The position numbers and the translations under genes are program-made. Source: Trichoplax sp. H2 (lineage: Eukaryota; Placozoa; Uniplacotomia; Trichoplacea). Taken from it: a stretch of DNA of 40,251 nt. Each line of letters begins with the position of its first letter. Position 1 is the stretch's first letter. Positions 25,156 to 34,850 of this stretch are shown piece after piece. Location of the stretch: positions 1 to 40,251 of the forward strand of contig NOWV01000355.1 of NCBI GenBank assembly GCA_003344405.1, written 5' to 3'. The notes under the pieces were generated by a model. The model was not told the DNA's origin, ran no database searches, and worked only from the letters and a program-made list of their open reading frames with translations.

Positions 25156-26527
25156 CTCAAGTATAGCCAACGCCAATCATAATAATTCCTAATAAAGATA
25201 GTATTCGAGAAGATACATCTTGTGCCCATCTTTGACCATAATAAAACCATATTTGGTTGAAGTACGACAGAAACATTTCAGTAGAAGCTATACAGTAGAA
25301 TAAAGGAAACCCACTGGTAAAGGTACATAAATGAAGGAAAGTTGGTTTTTGACTTTAATTAAATAGAGATCCGCATACCATGTTATTTCATAGAACATGG
25401 CATTAAACTCAGTAGCAATCGTGATTGGAATGACTAGTCAATACTGCAATGTTGTTAAGTATCTTTTAAGACATTTCCACTTCTTTCTAAACTTAAATGA
25501 CCTGTTCCTCTAGTCTGCTATGAAAAGTTGCACATAGTTATATCGTGAAATGATTGAAACGTCTAGGCAATGCTATAATATTTCATTTATGCTTTGAAGA
25601 TATTTTTATCTTCTGAATTCAACTATTGTCCTTGCTCTTCCAGCTTAATATGAAAAGTTATTGCACACAACTTTATAGTACTGTAAATTCGTAGGAATAA
25701 CTAGGCAACGCTGCAATTTTCCCATTCCTGCTTTGAAGACATTTTCTGCCTTCTAAATAGAACTGGCCCTGCTCTCATTACTGGATATGAAATATTGGTA
25801 CTCGTCGTTTTCTTGTCAATGGAATTGCAAAATTGATGAAAAAAGCTTATCATTGCTGAATCTTTTGCTGGACATTTTTTAAAAAACTTTTACTTCTTAT
25901 TGAATTCGGCCTATCTGCTCTCCTACTATGATGTGAGAATGTCGTCGTAAAGTAAATTGTAAAATAGATTGATGTAGTTTGTTAATGATACAATTTTAAT
26001 GGATATCTTTTTTAAATCTTCATCGATTCAATTGTTTAGGAATATCCTGAAACTTTGATATTTCCAGGTACTTCTAATTAGGATCGTACATATGTTACTT
26101 ATAATAGTATCTCTATTTTTCAAGTCGTTGATAGAAGCAAACTTACAACAACATTCGTACCATTTTGAACAATCTTAGGTGTTTATTGCGATCGAAAATA
26201 AATTGTAAGTAACGACAGCGATAAATTGGCGGAAACAAGCTCATTTTGACGAGCGATATCATAAACTATATCCTAAAATCGCAATATTATTCACTCTCAA
26301 GGATAGATGATGTATCGTAAGTTAGTGTGTTGGCTAGTTGAATATTCTGTGTTTAAAGAAAATGCTTTAATATTTGGACAGAATAATTAAAAATCAGGGA
26401 ATTCATTTCTTCGACAACGATGCTACCCTAGCGATACTTAGGTTAAACGAAAACTCTAAGCTATTAACTGATATTCGGTATTAGAGCTGGTTATTATTCG
26501 TCTAGAAGAATGGCAGTCAACCAATCA
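25156..26527. other. Spacer or upstream intron between RhoGEF and LPCAT2
   Basis: This region must hold the missing 5' end of the RhoGEF gene, the LPCAT2 3' untranslated region, or both. It contains the repeat described at 25430-25970. Two hydrophobic minus-strand open stretches (about 25352-25437 and 25160-25320) look mildly exon-like but do not join to each other in phase or match a family I recognise. A short frame at ~26189-26275 is also unassigned. Confidence 0.4.
25430..25970. repeat. Imperfect tandem repeat, ~120-150 bp unit
   Basis: About four decayed copies begin near 25436, 25563, 25701 and 25821. Shared words are CTAGGCAA-GCTGCAA, TGCTTTGAAGA, CTTCT-AATTC, CCT-GCTCT and ATGAAAAGTT. 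On the minus strand each copy ends in an AG followed by AAG-rich sequence, so individual copies can resemble a 3' splice site. Only one copy (near 25701-25760) stays open for any length. Confidence 0.7.
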
Positions 26528-29500
26528 TTACAGTACAGCATATAAATAATTGGTAGTCCATGCGAATCTTTCATCATGGCCTTGTTAAAGTCTTATTAAA
26601 GTTCATGTTTGATGCAGCAGTAATTCATTATAGTTTTATATCCAATATCATCAAGGAAAAAATTTCTTAATGTGTCTGTAGTCAAGGATAGAAATGAGCA
26701 TAATCACTTTGGTTAGTTTAGTTATCGGTAGGTTAGAAATGGATGGAATTGATTGCAATTTAATAGATTGCTTACCCACGGTAATTCCATCCCCATGCTG
26801 CTCTAAAAGATAGAGTAAGAATGTTCTTATTTGATTAGAGCTGAGATAGGGAAAGAGCTGCAACATAAAGTCCTGGAAATCATTTTCGTCTTTTTGACCG
26901 ATTTGGTCGATCTTGGTGAAAGCTGTGTTCTATCATGGGGAGTATAATTTATCCCGTATTAGTTGGAAGAAATGAAATTTTAGGCAAGGGAATTTTGCTA
27001 CCAATAATGCTGATCTAATAAAATTTCCAAGACTCTATACGTTACCCGTATTGCTTTAGAGAGCGTTTCTTCTAACATCGGTGTAGCAGATAGAGTTAAC
27101 ATTGCAATCAAATACTGCCTGAAGTTGACGAATCCATTTCCATCCTAGAAAAGACTCTTATTTTTACTGCATATGCTGTTGAACTGTAGCAATATTGTAG
27201 TTTCGAAAGAGACTACAAGAACTAGATGTAAACATACCCAATCTAGTAACGAAAAGATTGGTAAAAGACATGACATTTCCAGTTGTAGGTAATGGGCTAA
27301 TTCTTCAATGTCAATTTTTCCATCTCTATTTAGGTCGATACTCGCAAATTTTTGTAGATGGCACTTTGCGTCACTAAATGACAGTCTTGATAGAAATAAT
27401 ACTAAGAATAAGAACATGCAAGATGCTCAATTTAGGTAGAAAAGATAGCATATCTATATGAGAGCTAAAACCAGCACGACCACTACCCAAGTTCTCGATT
27501 TAATTTTGAGAATTCAATTAAACCACTTTCCCTTGGCAAATGATAGGCAGTGGCGTTGATGCAAAGGCAAGCATCCTCATAAGCACAGTCAGTAACAGGA
27601 ATGGATAAATTTCTACCAGCAAAATGCAAAAATTGAATTAAACTCAATTAGATCATTGATTTATGGTAAAATGTTAGGCAATAGTGCTTATGCAAAGGCA
27701 ATCATCGTCATGAACAATTAGTAACACGAATGGATAAAATTTTACTGGTAAAATACGGAAATTAAATTAATAGCTTAACTGTGTTTAAAGCTTACTCAGA
27801 CATAACGTCTCTGACATTATTAGTATACAAGCGGGAACACATCCTTTCCTAAAATGTTGGAGATATTTATACTCGAATAAGGATCAATCTCAGAAATTAC
27901 ATATTATTATGACTATAGATTATCTTGACAAGGTAAATAAACTGAACAGTTATCATGGAAGTTATTGTCATGAAAATATGAGAGATTCAGCGAAGAAAAC
28001 AGTCTTCAATTACCTCTTCGTTTGGATAATATACCGGTAAGAACTAAAAATAACCATATGCAGCAGTAAAAATCATTACCAATAATGCACGATATACTCG
28101 CAATTAAAACTATAAGCACCTCTATAACAGCTTCATGGTTTAGCAGACAAATTGTGTACAGCAATAATCGAAATCTGAGGTAATTTTAAAGATAATAATG
28201 AAAGAAATTTAATAATCCTATCAGCATTCGTAGAAATGAAGTCGTGTTATGAAATTGCTACGTAATTGCAAAATGATTCAATTTACGTAGTAGACTCACC
28301 GAGAATATCCGCCAAAAACGTAGGTATAGGTGTCCTATCAGTAAGAATAATTATTCAATTAGCATTACAAAGTAATATTCAATGATTTTCCTGAATAGTT
28401 CTTCGCCCTTTTCGTATACATTATATGGCATTGTGCTTTTAGCGCATAAGTAGACTTACTAATTCGTTAAGATATCGGATAGTAACTGGTTGCACTGGAA
28501 CACCAGGAACAAATGCTCCTACAAGCCGCATTTTAATCGAGAAAGGATTTGCAATTGATGAGATTTGAAAATTGTAATACATCTGATGTAATGTCAATGC
28601 AGTGGCATTTTAAAGTATTCAGTCATTCACTGCAATGGCTAATTAGTTAAACTTTTAATTTTATACAACTCTAAAATAGCAGAATAACCTGACTTTAAGG
28701 TCAACAGACAAGTTCTATTTCCATGTGTACCTATAAATAAAAGGCTTCGATATGAGTAGCGGTTATTGCTAAAATCTAGCTCTCTAATTATGTTAATGTC
28801 CTTATATAAAGTAATGTTATTAATTTAGAGAACTCGAGATTAGAGATTTTAGACACTTCTAAATCACCTTCGGGAAAGATTAATAATTGCGGCCATTTTA
28901 TTGCACTTTTATTCGGATTACCCACTATTTTATTGATGCTTTCTTTTTCAGTACTCGAACTAGATCTTGAAACATAAATTCCTTGATTGATAGATGAAAT
29001 AGCTAGATTGGAAAATTTAGACATCATCAAGAATGCTATTATTGCATCATTTATCATTCAAGTAAGCCTTAGAAAAGCTCATTACTATTCATGATGAAAT
29101 TGGAATCGATGTATTACTAATTCATTAGTAATTACTATTTATAATGTGTCAAGAATATTGCTATTGATCACTTGTAAGTATTTATTAATCTCGGTATAGT
29201 ATACTGAATTAACATGGTGCATTTCTATTTTCTGCAGTAAACTTACAACGTAGAATGGGATTATTAGGAAACTCTTGCTTTCCGATAGAAGCGAAAAATC
29301 GGCAATATTGTATTAGTAGAACATCATAGAATGAGGAATGAGGTGCGGCCACGATAATACTTGCTTCCTCCGGGCTTGCTAGTTTTCCGATAATAGTTAC
29401 TTTATGAAAACCAAGTGCAAAAATAATGATGGAGGAACCATGTCGATACCGTTCGCGTAAATATCTAAGGCCACAGACGGAGAGAAACATAGTTTAAAAT

Positions 29501-30870
29501 AGAATTAGAAATTGTTCTATACTAAAGCTGCATGAAAGTCATTTCTAATTCTATTAGTATATATGTATGAATGGCATAACAGCTAATACGTCTTATAGCC
29601 AAGATATAGTAGAAAAGTTTTCAACTAACCTAGCAAATATAGATTGTTTCTTAATGTTAGTAAATACAAGATTAGGCATGAAAAGATGGCACTAATATAT
29701 CAATAGTAGTTACTAATAGCCCTTCTAATCAAGAAACCGTGAAAATACTATTAAACTAACCTTGAAAATACGAATTATAATATTTTTATTGGTAATAAAT
29801 ATGAAATTAGATACGAAAAAGTGAGTTAACGTATCAATAACATAGTAACTGGTGTCTCTTCTATTCGAGATACAGTAGAATAATTTAAATTAACCTTTAA
29901 AACATAAGTTCTATTTTTCGCTTGTAGTAAATATAACTAATGACGTTACAGCTGGTGGCTCTTTTAATTAAATACCATAGAATAACTTTGAATTAACTTT
30001 AAAAGTATATGGTATGAGAAGATAGCTCTAATACTTCAATAATTAATAAAGCGATTGATAGCTTTTCTGTTCAAGATACAGTAGAAAAGCATCGAATAAA
30101 ACTTTGAAGCTGAAATTAATTTTGATCATGTAGGAGTATATATAAAATATGGTGTGAAAAGATAAATTTCATGAGCAATGGATGTGTGAGAAATGAGAAT
30201 TTTAAGGCATTCATATGAATTAATCTTTAATGGTGTAGGAGGAATATACATATATTGCGATATGAGAAGATAAATTTTAATGACCAATGCATGTGTAAGA
30301 AATGAGAATTTTGATATATTCACATGATGTTAGAATTGATTTACCTTCGCCAACCTTGTAGAGGCTGAGTAAGTTGTTTTGGTGTCATTGATTTCCTTAT
30401 TAAATAGCTTGTTAGTCCGGCACAAGTTATCGTGATAATTATAATTATTATGCGTATGGGAGCAATGAATATCGCAACCAGCAGCATCTAAATAGATACG
30501 TAAAGACAAGATCACATGAAGATTACTTTTGAAATTGCATAGAAAAACTTTTCCCTTTAGACTATTTTAAAATTCAAACAGTAAAGAATAAGCGAATCTA
30601 TAAAAAAACTTTCATTTCCTTAGGTAAGGTAGTTATCTAATTTTAATTATGACCACAACTCTTGCAATTGTATAAAATCTGTTTTCTTTCTAATATATTT
30701 TGTGTACTATCTCTTAGCGTCGATACAAAGCTAGCGGTAAGTTTCGTATACGAATAAGAATGGATTTTAACCTCAATTTTCTTCTTCATAGTTAAATTTA
30801 TTCCAGGATGAATAAAGGGATTGCTAACGAGTGTCGGAACTAGACGATGTCTTTTGGATATAGTAACCAT
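26528..30870 (-). CDS. LPCAT2: LPCAT2-type lysophosphatidylcholine acyltransferase with EF-hands
   Basis: Fifteen minus-strand exons: 30870-30772, 30487-30345, 29464-29247, 29002-28868, 28730-28689, 28518-28460, 28334-28300, 28174-28120, 28043-28014, 27848-27796, 27612-27487, 27385-27238, 27144-27046, 26929-26776 and 26580-26528. They total 1449 nt, 482 aa (human LPCAT2, 544). The N-terminus (VSNPFIHPG) precedes a membrane segment at ~34-60, then QPLQGWRR. Acyltransferase motif I is APHSSFYD (HxxxxD), motif III is FPEGTHGNRT, and GVPVQP is the later conserved motif. The order QPLQGWRR, ASPEEA, IPVTD and the EF-hand tail fits LPCAT2 best; LPCAT1 is the alternative. The enzyme re-acylates lysophospholipids with acyl-CoA at ER or lipid-droplet membranes. 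EF-hand one, DLNRDGKIDIEE, is a full Ca2+ loop; the next, DWDGNGFVNFRQ, has Q in place of the last E; later ones are degenerate. The stop codon lies inside a TACTGTA motif. Confidence 0.92.
27655..27775 (-). pseudogene. Decayed duplicate of LPCAT2 exon 11
   Basis: This part of LPCAT2 intron 10 is a diverged copy of exon 11 and its 3' splice site, offset by 131 bp. Shared words include TGCAAAGGCAA (27560 and 27691), AGTAACA-GAATGGATAAA and AAATTAAATTAA. In the copy the AG that serves as the real acceptor has changed, and the frame corresponding to IPVTDCAYEDACL is broken by stop codons and a one-base shift. It is therefore read as a dead exon copy and not as an alternative exon. Confidence 0.8.
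29560..30120. repeat. Decayed tandem repeat in LPCAT2 intron 2
   Basis: About five related segments share the pattern (A)GTAGAAAA-TT-A-TTAACCTT-AAAATA, with markers near 29606, 29740, 29875, 29979 and 30080. That gives periods of roughly 135, 135, 104 and 101 bp. Other shared words are TAATATATCAATA, TCT-TTC-A-GATACAGTAGAA and GATACGAAAA-like runs. No coding potential was seen. Confidence 0.65.
30125..30326. repeat. Two-copy tandem repeat, ~115 bp unit
   Basis: Two well-preserved copies lie side by side in LPCAT2 intron 2. Both contain ATATG(G)TG/AGAAAAGATAAATTT, ATGAGCAATGGATGTGTGAG or its variant ATGACCAATGCATGTGTAAG, then AAATGAGAATTTT and a CATATGA-type end. They are clearer than the older array just before them. 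Confidence 0.85.
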
Positions 30871-31339
30871 TGAGTACCTTGCTAGTTATCATGTAGGCTA
30901 TAGGATTGGATGTTAGATGTATTTCGTCGATAGAATATTATATACAATAAATGCACTAGGTATGGCTTCATCAATGATGTTTTATCATGTCATTTTTTCG
31001 CGAATGTTGATCAACCTTTCGCTACATTATCGGTATATTTACATATCAATACACGTATTTTGTAAATGCATTTTTCATGATAATGTTTACATTCGGGTTT
31101 GGTGCATTGCTTTCATACATTTTGAGTGAAGGCTGCTACAATGCCAAGCTTTGCTAAGGGAGGAGGATTAAGATTGATATTCTTATATAATGCTATATTT
31201 ACTTAGCATATATATATATAGAGAGAGAGAGAAAGATGCGCGTATTCCTAACGTATAACCTTTAATTCAACATTGCTATTCTTTTCATATCGAGCCCGCT
31301 ATTTTAGGGACATTTGTACATATGTAAGCACCGTTCATA
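30871..31339. other. 5' flank of LPCAT2
   Basis: This is part of the spacer between the divergent LPCAT2 and C5orf63 genes. It contains a short TA then GA microsatellite at about 31208-31234. No promoter motif could be assigned, and the plus-strand open frame at 30917-31129 has no recognisable character. Confidence 0.45.
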
Positions 31340-31700
31340 ATTCACTATTCGTCACTGCTAGGGTCAGCCAAGCCCCGAAAGGATAAATTTCGATCAGATC
31401 CTTAAATTTCAGCAACTTTGCGAAATGTTATTTGACAAGATTGTGGGCCACCTTCCGTTAATCATTACTGCTAGTGTCAGGCAAGCCCCCGAAAGGATAA
31501 ATTTCGATCAAATCCTTAAATTTTAGTAACTTTGCAAAATGCCATTTGACAAGATTGTGGCCCATCATCCCTTAATGAATCACTATTCGTTACTGCTGGG
31601 GTCAGGCAAGCTCCGAAAGGATAAATTTCGATCAAATCCTTAAATTTCAGCAACTTTGCAAATTGCCATTTTGACAAGGTTGTGGCCCACCATCATGCCC
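31340..31700. repeat. Three-unit tandem repeat, ~114-124 bp
   Basis: Three copies carry CCGAAAGGATAAATTTCGAT at 31375, 31489 and 31613, giving periods of 114 and 124 bp. Each unit also has CAGGCAAGC, CAAATCCTTAAATTT, AACTTTGC and TTGACAAGATTGTGG-CC. It sits between two divergent genes, about 350 bp upstream of the C5orf63 start, and contains no long open frame. Confidence 0.92.
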
Positions 31701-32049
31701 TGCCCTCCCCCGTGCAGTGTGTCAATCTAGCAATCGTATGTAGAATTAAGCGCGCATGAGTATTGACATTGCTATCCTACTACACTCTTGTCTCCAGGCT
31801 GCAAAGATAGTCGAGATCAGCATTAAAATAGGAAAGAGAGCAACTGGAAGAAGAGCTGAGTTGCCTAGTTTGGTGCATCAATGTGATTAGAGCTTGTTCT
31901 AAGTGATAAGTTGTCAAACAGTGGGGTAAAAATCACTTGATGAACGTAGTAGTCGTTGTTGAATGCTAGTCATTTAGCACAGCAATTTGGAAGTCAGCTG
32001 CACTTACTGTACTAGAGGGCAAAATCATCGTCAAAGTTTTTAGGCTCCA

Positions 32050-33325
32050 ATGGCATTATCAAGATCCATCCTTAGTCTTGCTCGTCGAGTCACCGTGAAT
32101 CGCCTAGTTTTCAGTATTCATCCTATCCAAAAATTCTCATCTTTACCCAAAATTACACTCTTTACTAAAGTAAGTCTAGTAGACATGTTTCGTCTTTCCT
32201 TAATGATGGATGGATCACTTTTAATGTAGAATGTAGAGTAGTGATTCATAACTTGGATTTATTGTTTCGTTCATAATTCTAATCAATAAAAAGGTATTAA
32301 ACACTCATAGTCGGCAATAAATTTGATTTTACTATACTTCACGTCGATATTATTAATTGAAGCGTTGGGTAGCTGTATCAATTTTTGCCTATGCAATGAT
32401 GAACATCTTTCCTACTTTAACCGTTGTACAGTATAGACAAGTTCCATGTGGCATGCACAAGATATTAAATTCATTTCATTATCTACTGTTATGTACGTAT
32501 ATCGGTACATCAACTATCAAATAGAAGGATTGCCCACTATGTGAAGAAGCAAAAGAAGTTATTTTGCAATATCGCAATAAGGTATTCATTCTATTTTTAG
32601 AATGCACAGTAGAGATAGCTATACTACCTTATTAGAACGGAATTGTAAACATAGATATCACAACAGGCTGCTATTACATATCGAACGTTAACCGCATAGC
32701 GCGTATACAATATTATGCGTAATACAGTATACATATACACATGTATTAAGTTAATAATTTGCAGTAAGAAGAAAATGATATAAAAAAAATGTAGCATAAC
32801 TAACTCTTTGGTGTTTGGAAGAGAAGAATATTGGTATGATAGAATGGCTGATAGTGAGGTAGTGTTCGAATGCATGCCGGTACTGGATGACAAATAGAAA
32901 GGAATGTTTTAGTACTGGATCCAAGCTTATTAAATTAAATTATCAATTTAATTATCAGCAGGTCGTATGCACTGATATTTTGCTACTACTCATGCAAGTT
33001 CTTCATACTCTACTTGAAATTAATTTTTACGGTATTAGTAGCTTGTAGTCAGATATGGATTATTTACAGTTTGACTATTGATATGCAAGTTCTTCATACA
33101 GAACTTGTTATTTGCTTTTACAGTATCAGTCACTTATACTCAGATATGAATTATTTACAGATTGACTACGAGGAGGTCGACATCTTATGTCCAGGAAACA
33201 AGGAATGGTTTGATTTATACCAGTTTGAAATTCCAGTATTACACATCAATGGTAAATTTGTAGCCAATGGTCATGTGGACGAATATATCATGAATAAGGA
33301 GCTTGGGTTGATTCAGAATGAATGA
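32050..33325 (+). CDS. C5orf63: C5orf63-like glutaredoxin-domain protein
   Basis: Three exons, 32050-32169, 32528-32581 and 33161-33325, all in phase 0, total 339 nt and encode 112 aa. After a basic, Ser/Leu/Arg-rich N-terminus that could be a mitochondrial targeting sequence (MALSRSILSLARRVTVNRL), residues ~33-100 form a thioredoxin-fold domain of the glutaredoxin-like DUF836/YDR286C family. The strand ITLFTK leads to a C-P-L-C active-site motif (DCPLCEEAKE), and the later strand FEIPVLHINGKF carries the cis-Pro region. Order and spacing match human C5orf63. A dithiol redox role is inferred from the CxxC motif; the substrate is not known. Intron 2 ends with a duplicated 3' splice site, of which the second copy is the usable one. 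Confidence 0.92.
32992..33161 (+). repeat. Duplicated 3' splice-site region in C5orf63 intron 2
   Basis: Two copies of ~91 bp lie in tandem: ATGCAAGTTCTTCATAC starts at 32992 and 33083, and the acceptor word TTATTTACAG ends at 33069 and 33160. The second copy leads into ATTGACTACGAG, the true start of exon 3. The first leads into TTTGACTATTGA, which would stop after three codons. Confidence 0.92.
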
Positions 33326-34850
33326 AAAATTGTGAAATTATAGGATAAAGTTTCATCGTTGGCACAGTCGTTCAATTCATTTATTATACTGTACTCGTAT
33401 TCGACCCTACCTTGCAGAGACTGTTTGTGATTTGTTTGTCATTTAATATGGGATGGATTCTTTGAAAATTTATATCCTATCTAAAATGCTGCATTTCGTT
33501 CTAGTTGCAGATTTAAAAGCAATTTATAGACTACTTAGTATAATATCTGTATATAAATTAATTTACAATTTTATTTTCAATACTATTTCATTGCTTTCAA
33601 CTCTTTATTGTGCTTGGAGTGATAATTAATTAATCAATTCACTTAAAACGCAAAATGCATGTTGATCATACTTCTGGTACAAATGAACTTTTCAGTAATC
33701 TGTGAAATTAAATAGAAAAGATGTAGAGTAAAACATATGAACATCATCTGCTCGATATTTAGCTTGCGTTACCTGTTCAAGTTTTGATTCAACAACCTGA
33801 AATATTCAGATCCTTAGTGACTTAGGGTGTGTTGTAGTAGGATAAAAATTTGAGAGCTCATGCGTTAAGAGCTGTACAATATTACATTTGCTGCATTTTT
33901 AGCTAATTACACCCAGATGCCATGTAATGATCAATGGGAACCTGATGCTTTAACCTTATCTTGATCGTAAAAACTGATTCATTGATAAGGCTTTAATACA
34001 TATGATTATATAATTTATTTGCAAAGTATAGATAATATTCATAGCATGAATTTTCATAAACATTACAAGTTGTTGACCAACAATAGGAGAAAACTTCGTT
34101 TTGAAGCAAAGGAAAATTTAGCTATAGTCATAATTTCATTGCTCAAACTAGCTGGTAGTTGAAATTTGTAGCTTCATCATTGGCAATAATTTTAGTTCAA
34201 GTATTTATCATAGAATTAGCAAGTCTATCACAGCAGTATAAAATGCTGATCAAAAAAAATTTACCTCATAATAAAATTGTGTATCAATTAATCATTGATA
34301 CTAAGTAACAGCTACAAAATCATTTACAAAGTCTGTATGTCCCATACTGTAGTAGACACTTCCAATTATCCATAGAAATCAAGATATTATCGGTATGTCA
34401 CGATGCGCAAAAATAGCAATACAGAGTATTTAAACATGTAGACGTGCGTTCTTTGCTTTTATACACAAACTAAATTTTTTTGAATTATCAGCTAGGTTAA
34501 GAACTCACGTAAGGAGATAAATTACTCATTTTAGGCGATACTAACTCAACGTCATATTTATAAAAAAAATAACCATTTCGTCGACTGGAGAGAGTGACTA
34601 CACTTGTCTTATGCGTTAGATTAACTAAGTACTACGATGACATAAACTTGACAATTGTAGAAGCACTCTACAAACATTTCTACAGCATATTTGCAGAATA
34701 GTTAACAACTAAGGTTTAAGTTTCATTTTATAGCAATAGGTCGAACTACATTTTATTTATTAACAATTCGGAAAAAGAAACAATAATTAAGGGGTAATAC
34801 TTTGTTTCCGCCTTACAGACTTCCTTTTTTAAGATTTTCTCTACTGTACT
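33326..34850. other. Spacer between converging C5orf63 and PWWP genes
   Basis: About 1.5 kb of AT-rich DNA with no exon-like open frame must hold two 3' untranslated regions. TTTATT at 34752-34757 (AATAAA on the minus strand) lies about 95 bp past the PWWP stop and is a plausible polyadenylation signal. Confidence 0.5.

Noticed and set aside
25160-25437. Hydrophobic minus-strand exons of an unknown membrane protein
   Set aside because: Two open stretches rich in F, Y, I and L look mildly protein-like, but their splice phases do not match, no start is present, and AT-rich DNA gives such composition by chance.
26189-26280. Extra exon after LPCAT2 or first exon of the RhoGEF
   Set aside because: An acceptor-like GATTTTAG and ~29 open codons are present, but no partner exon fits in phase and LPCAT2 already ends at 26528.
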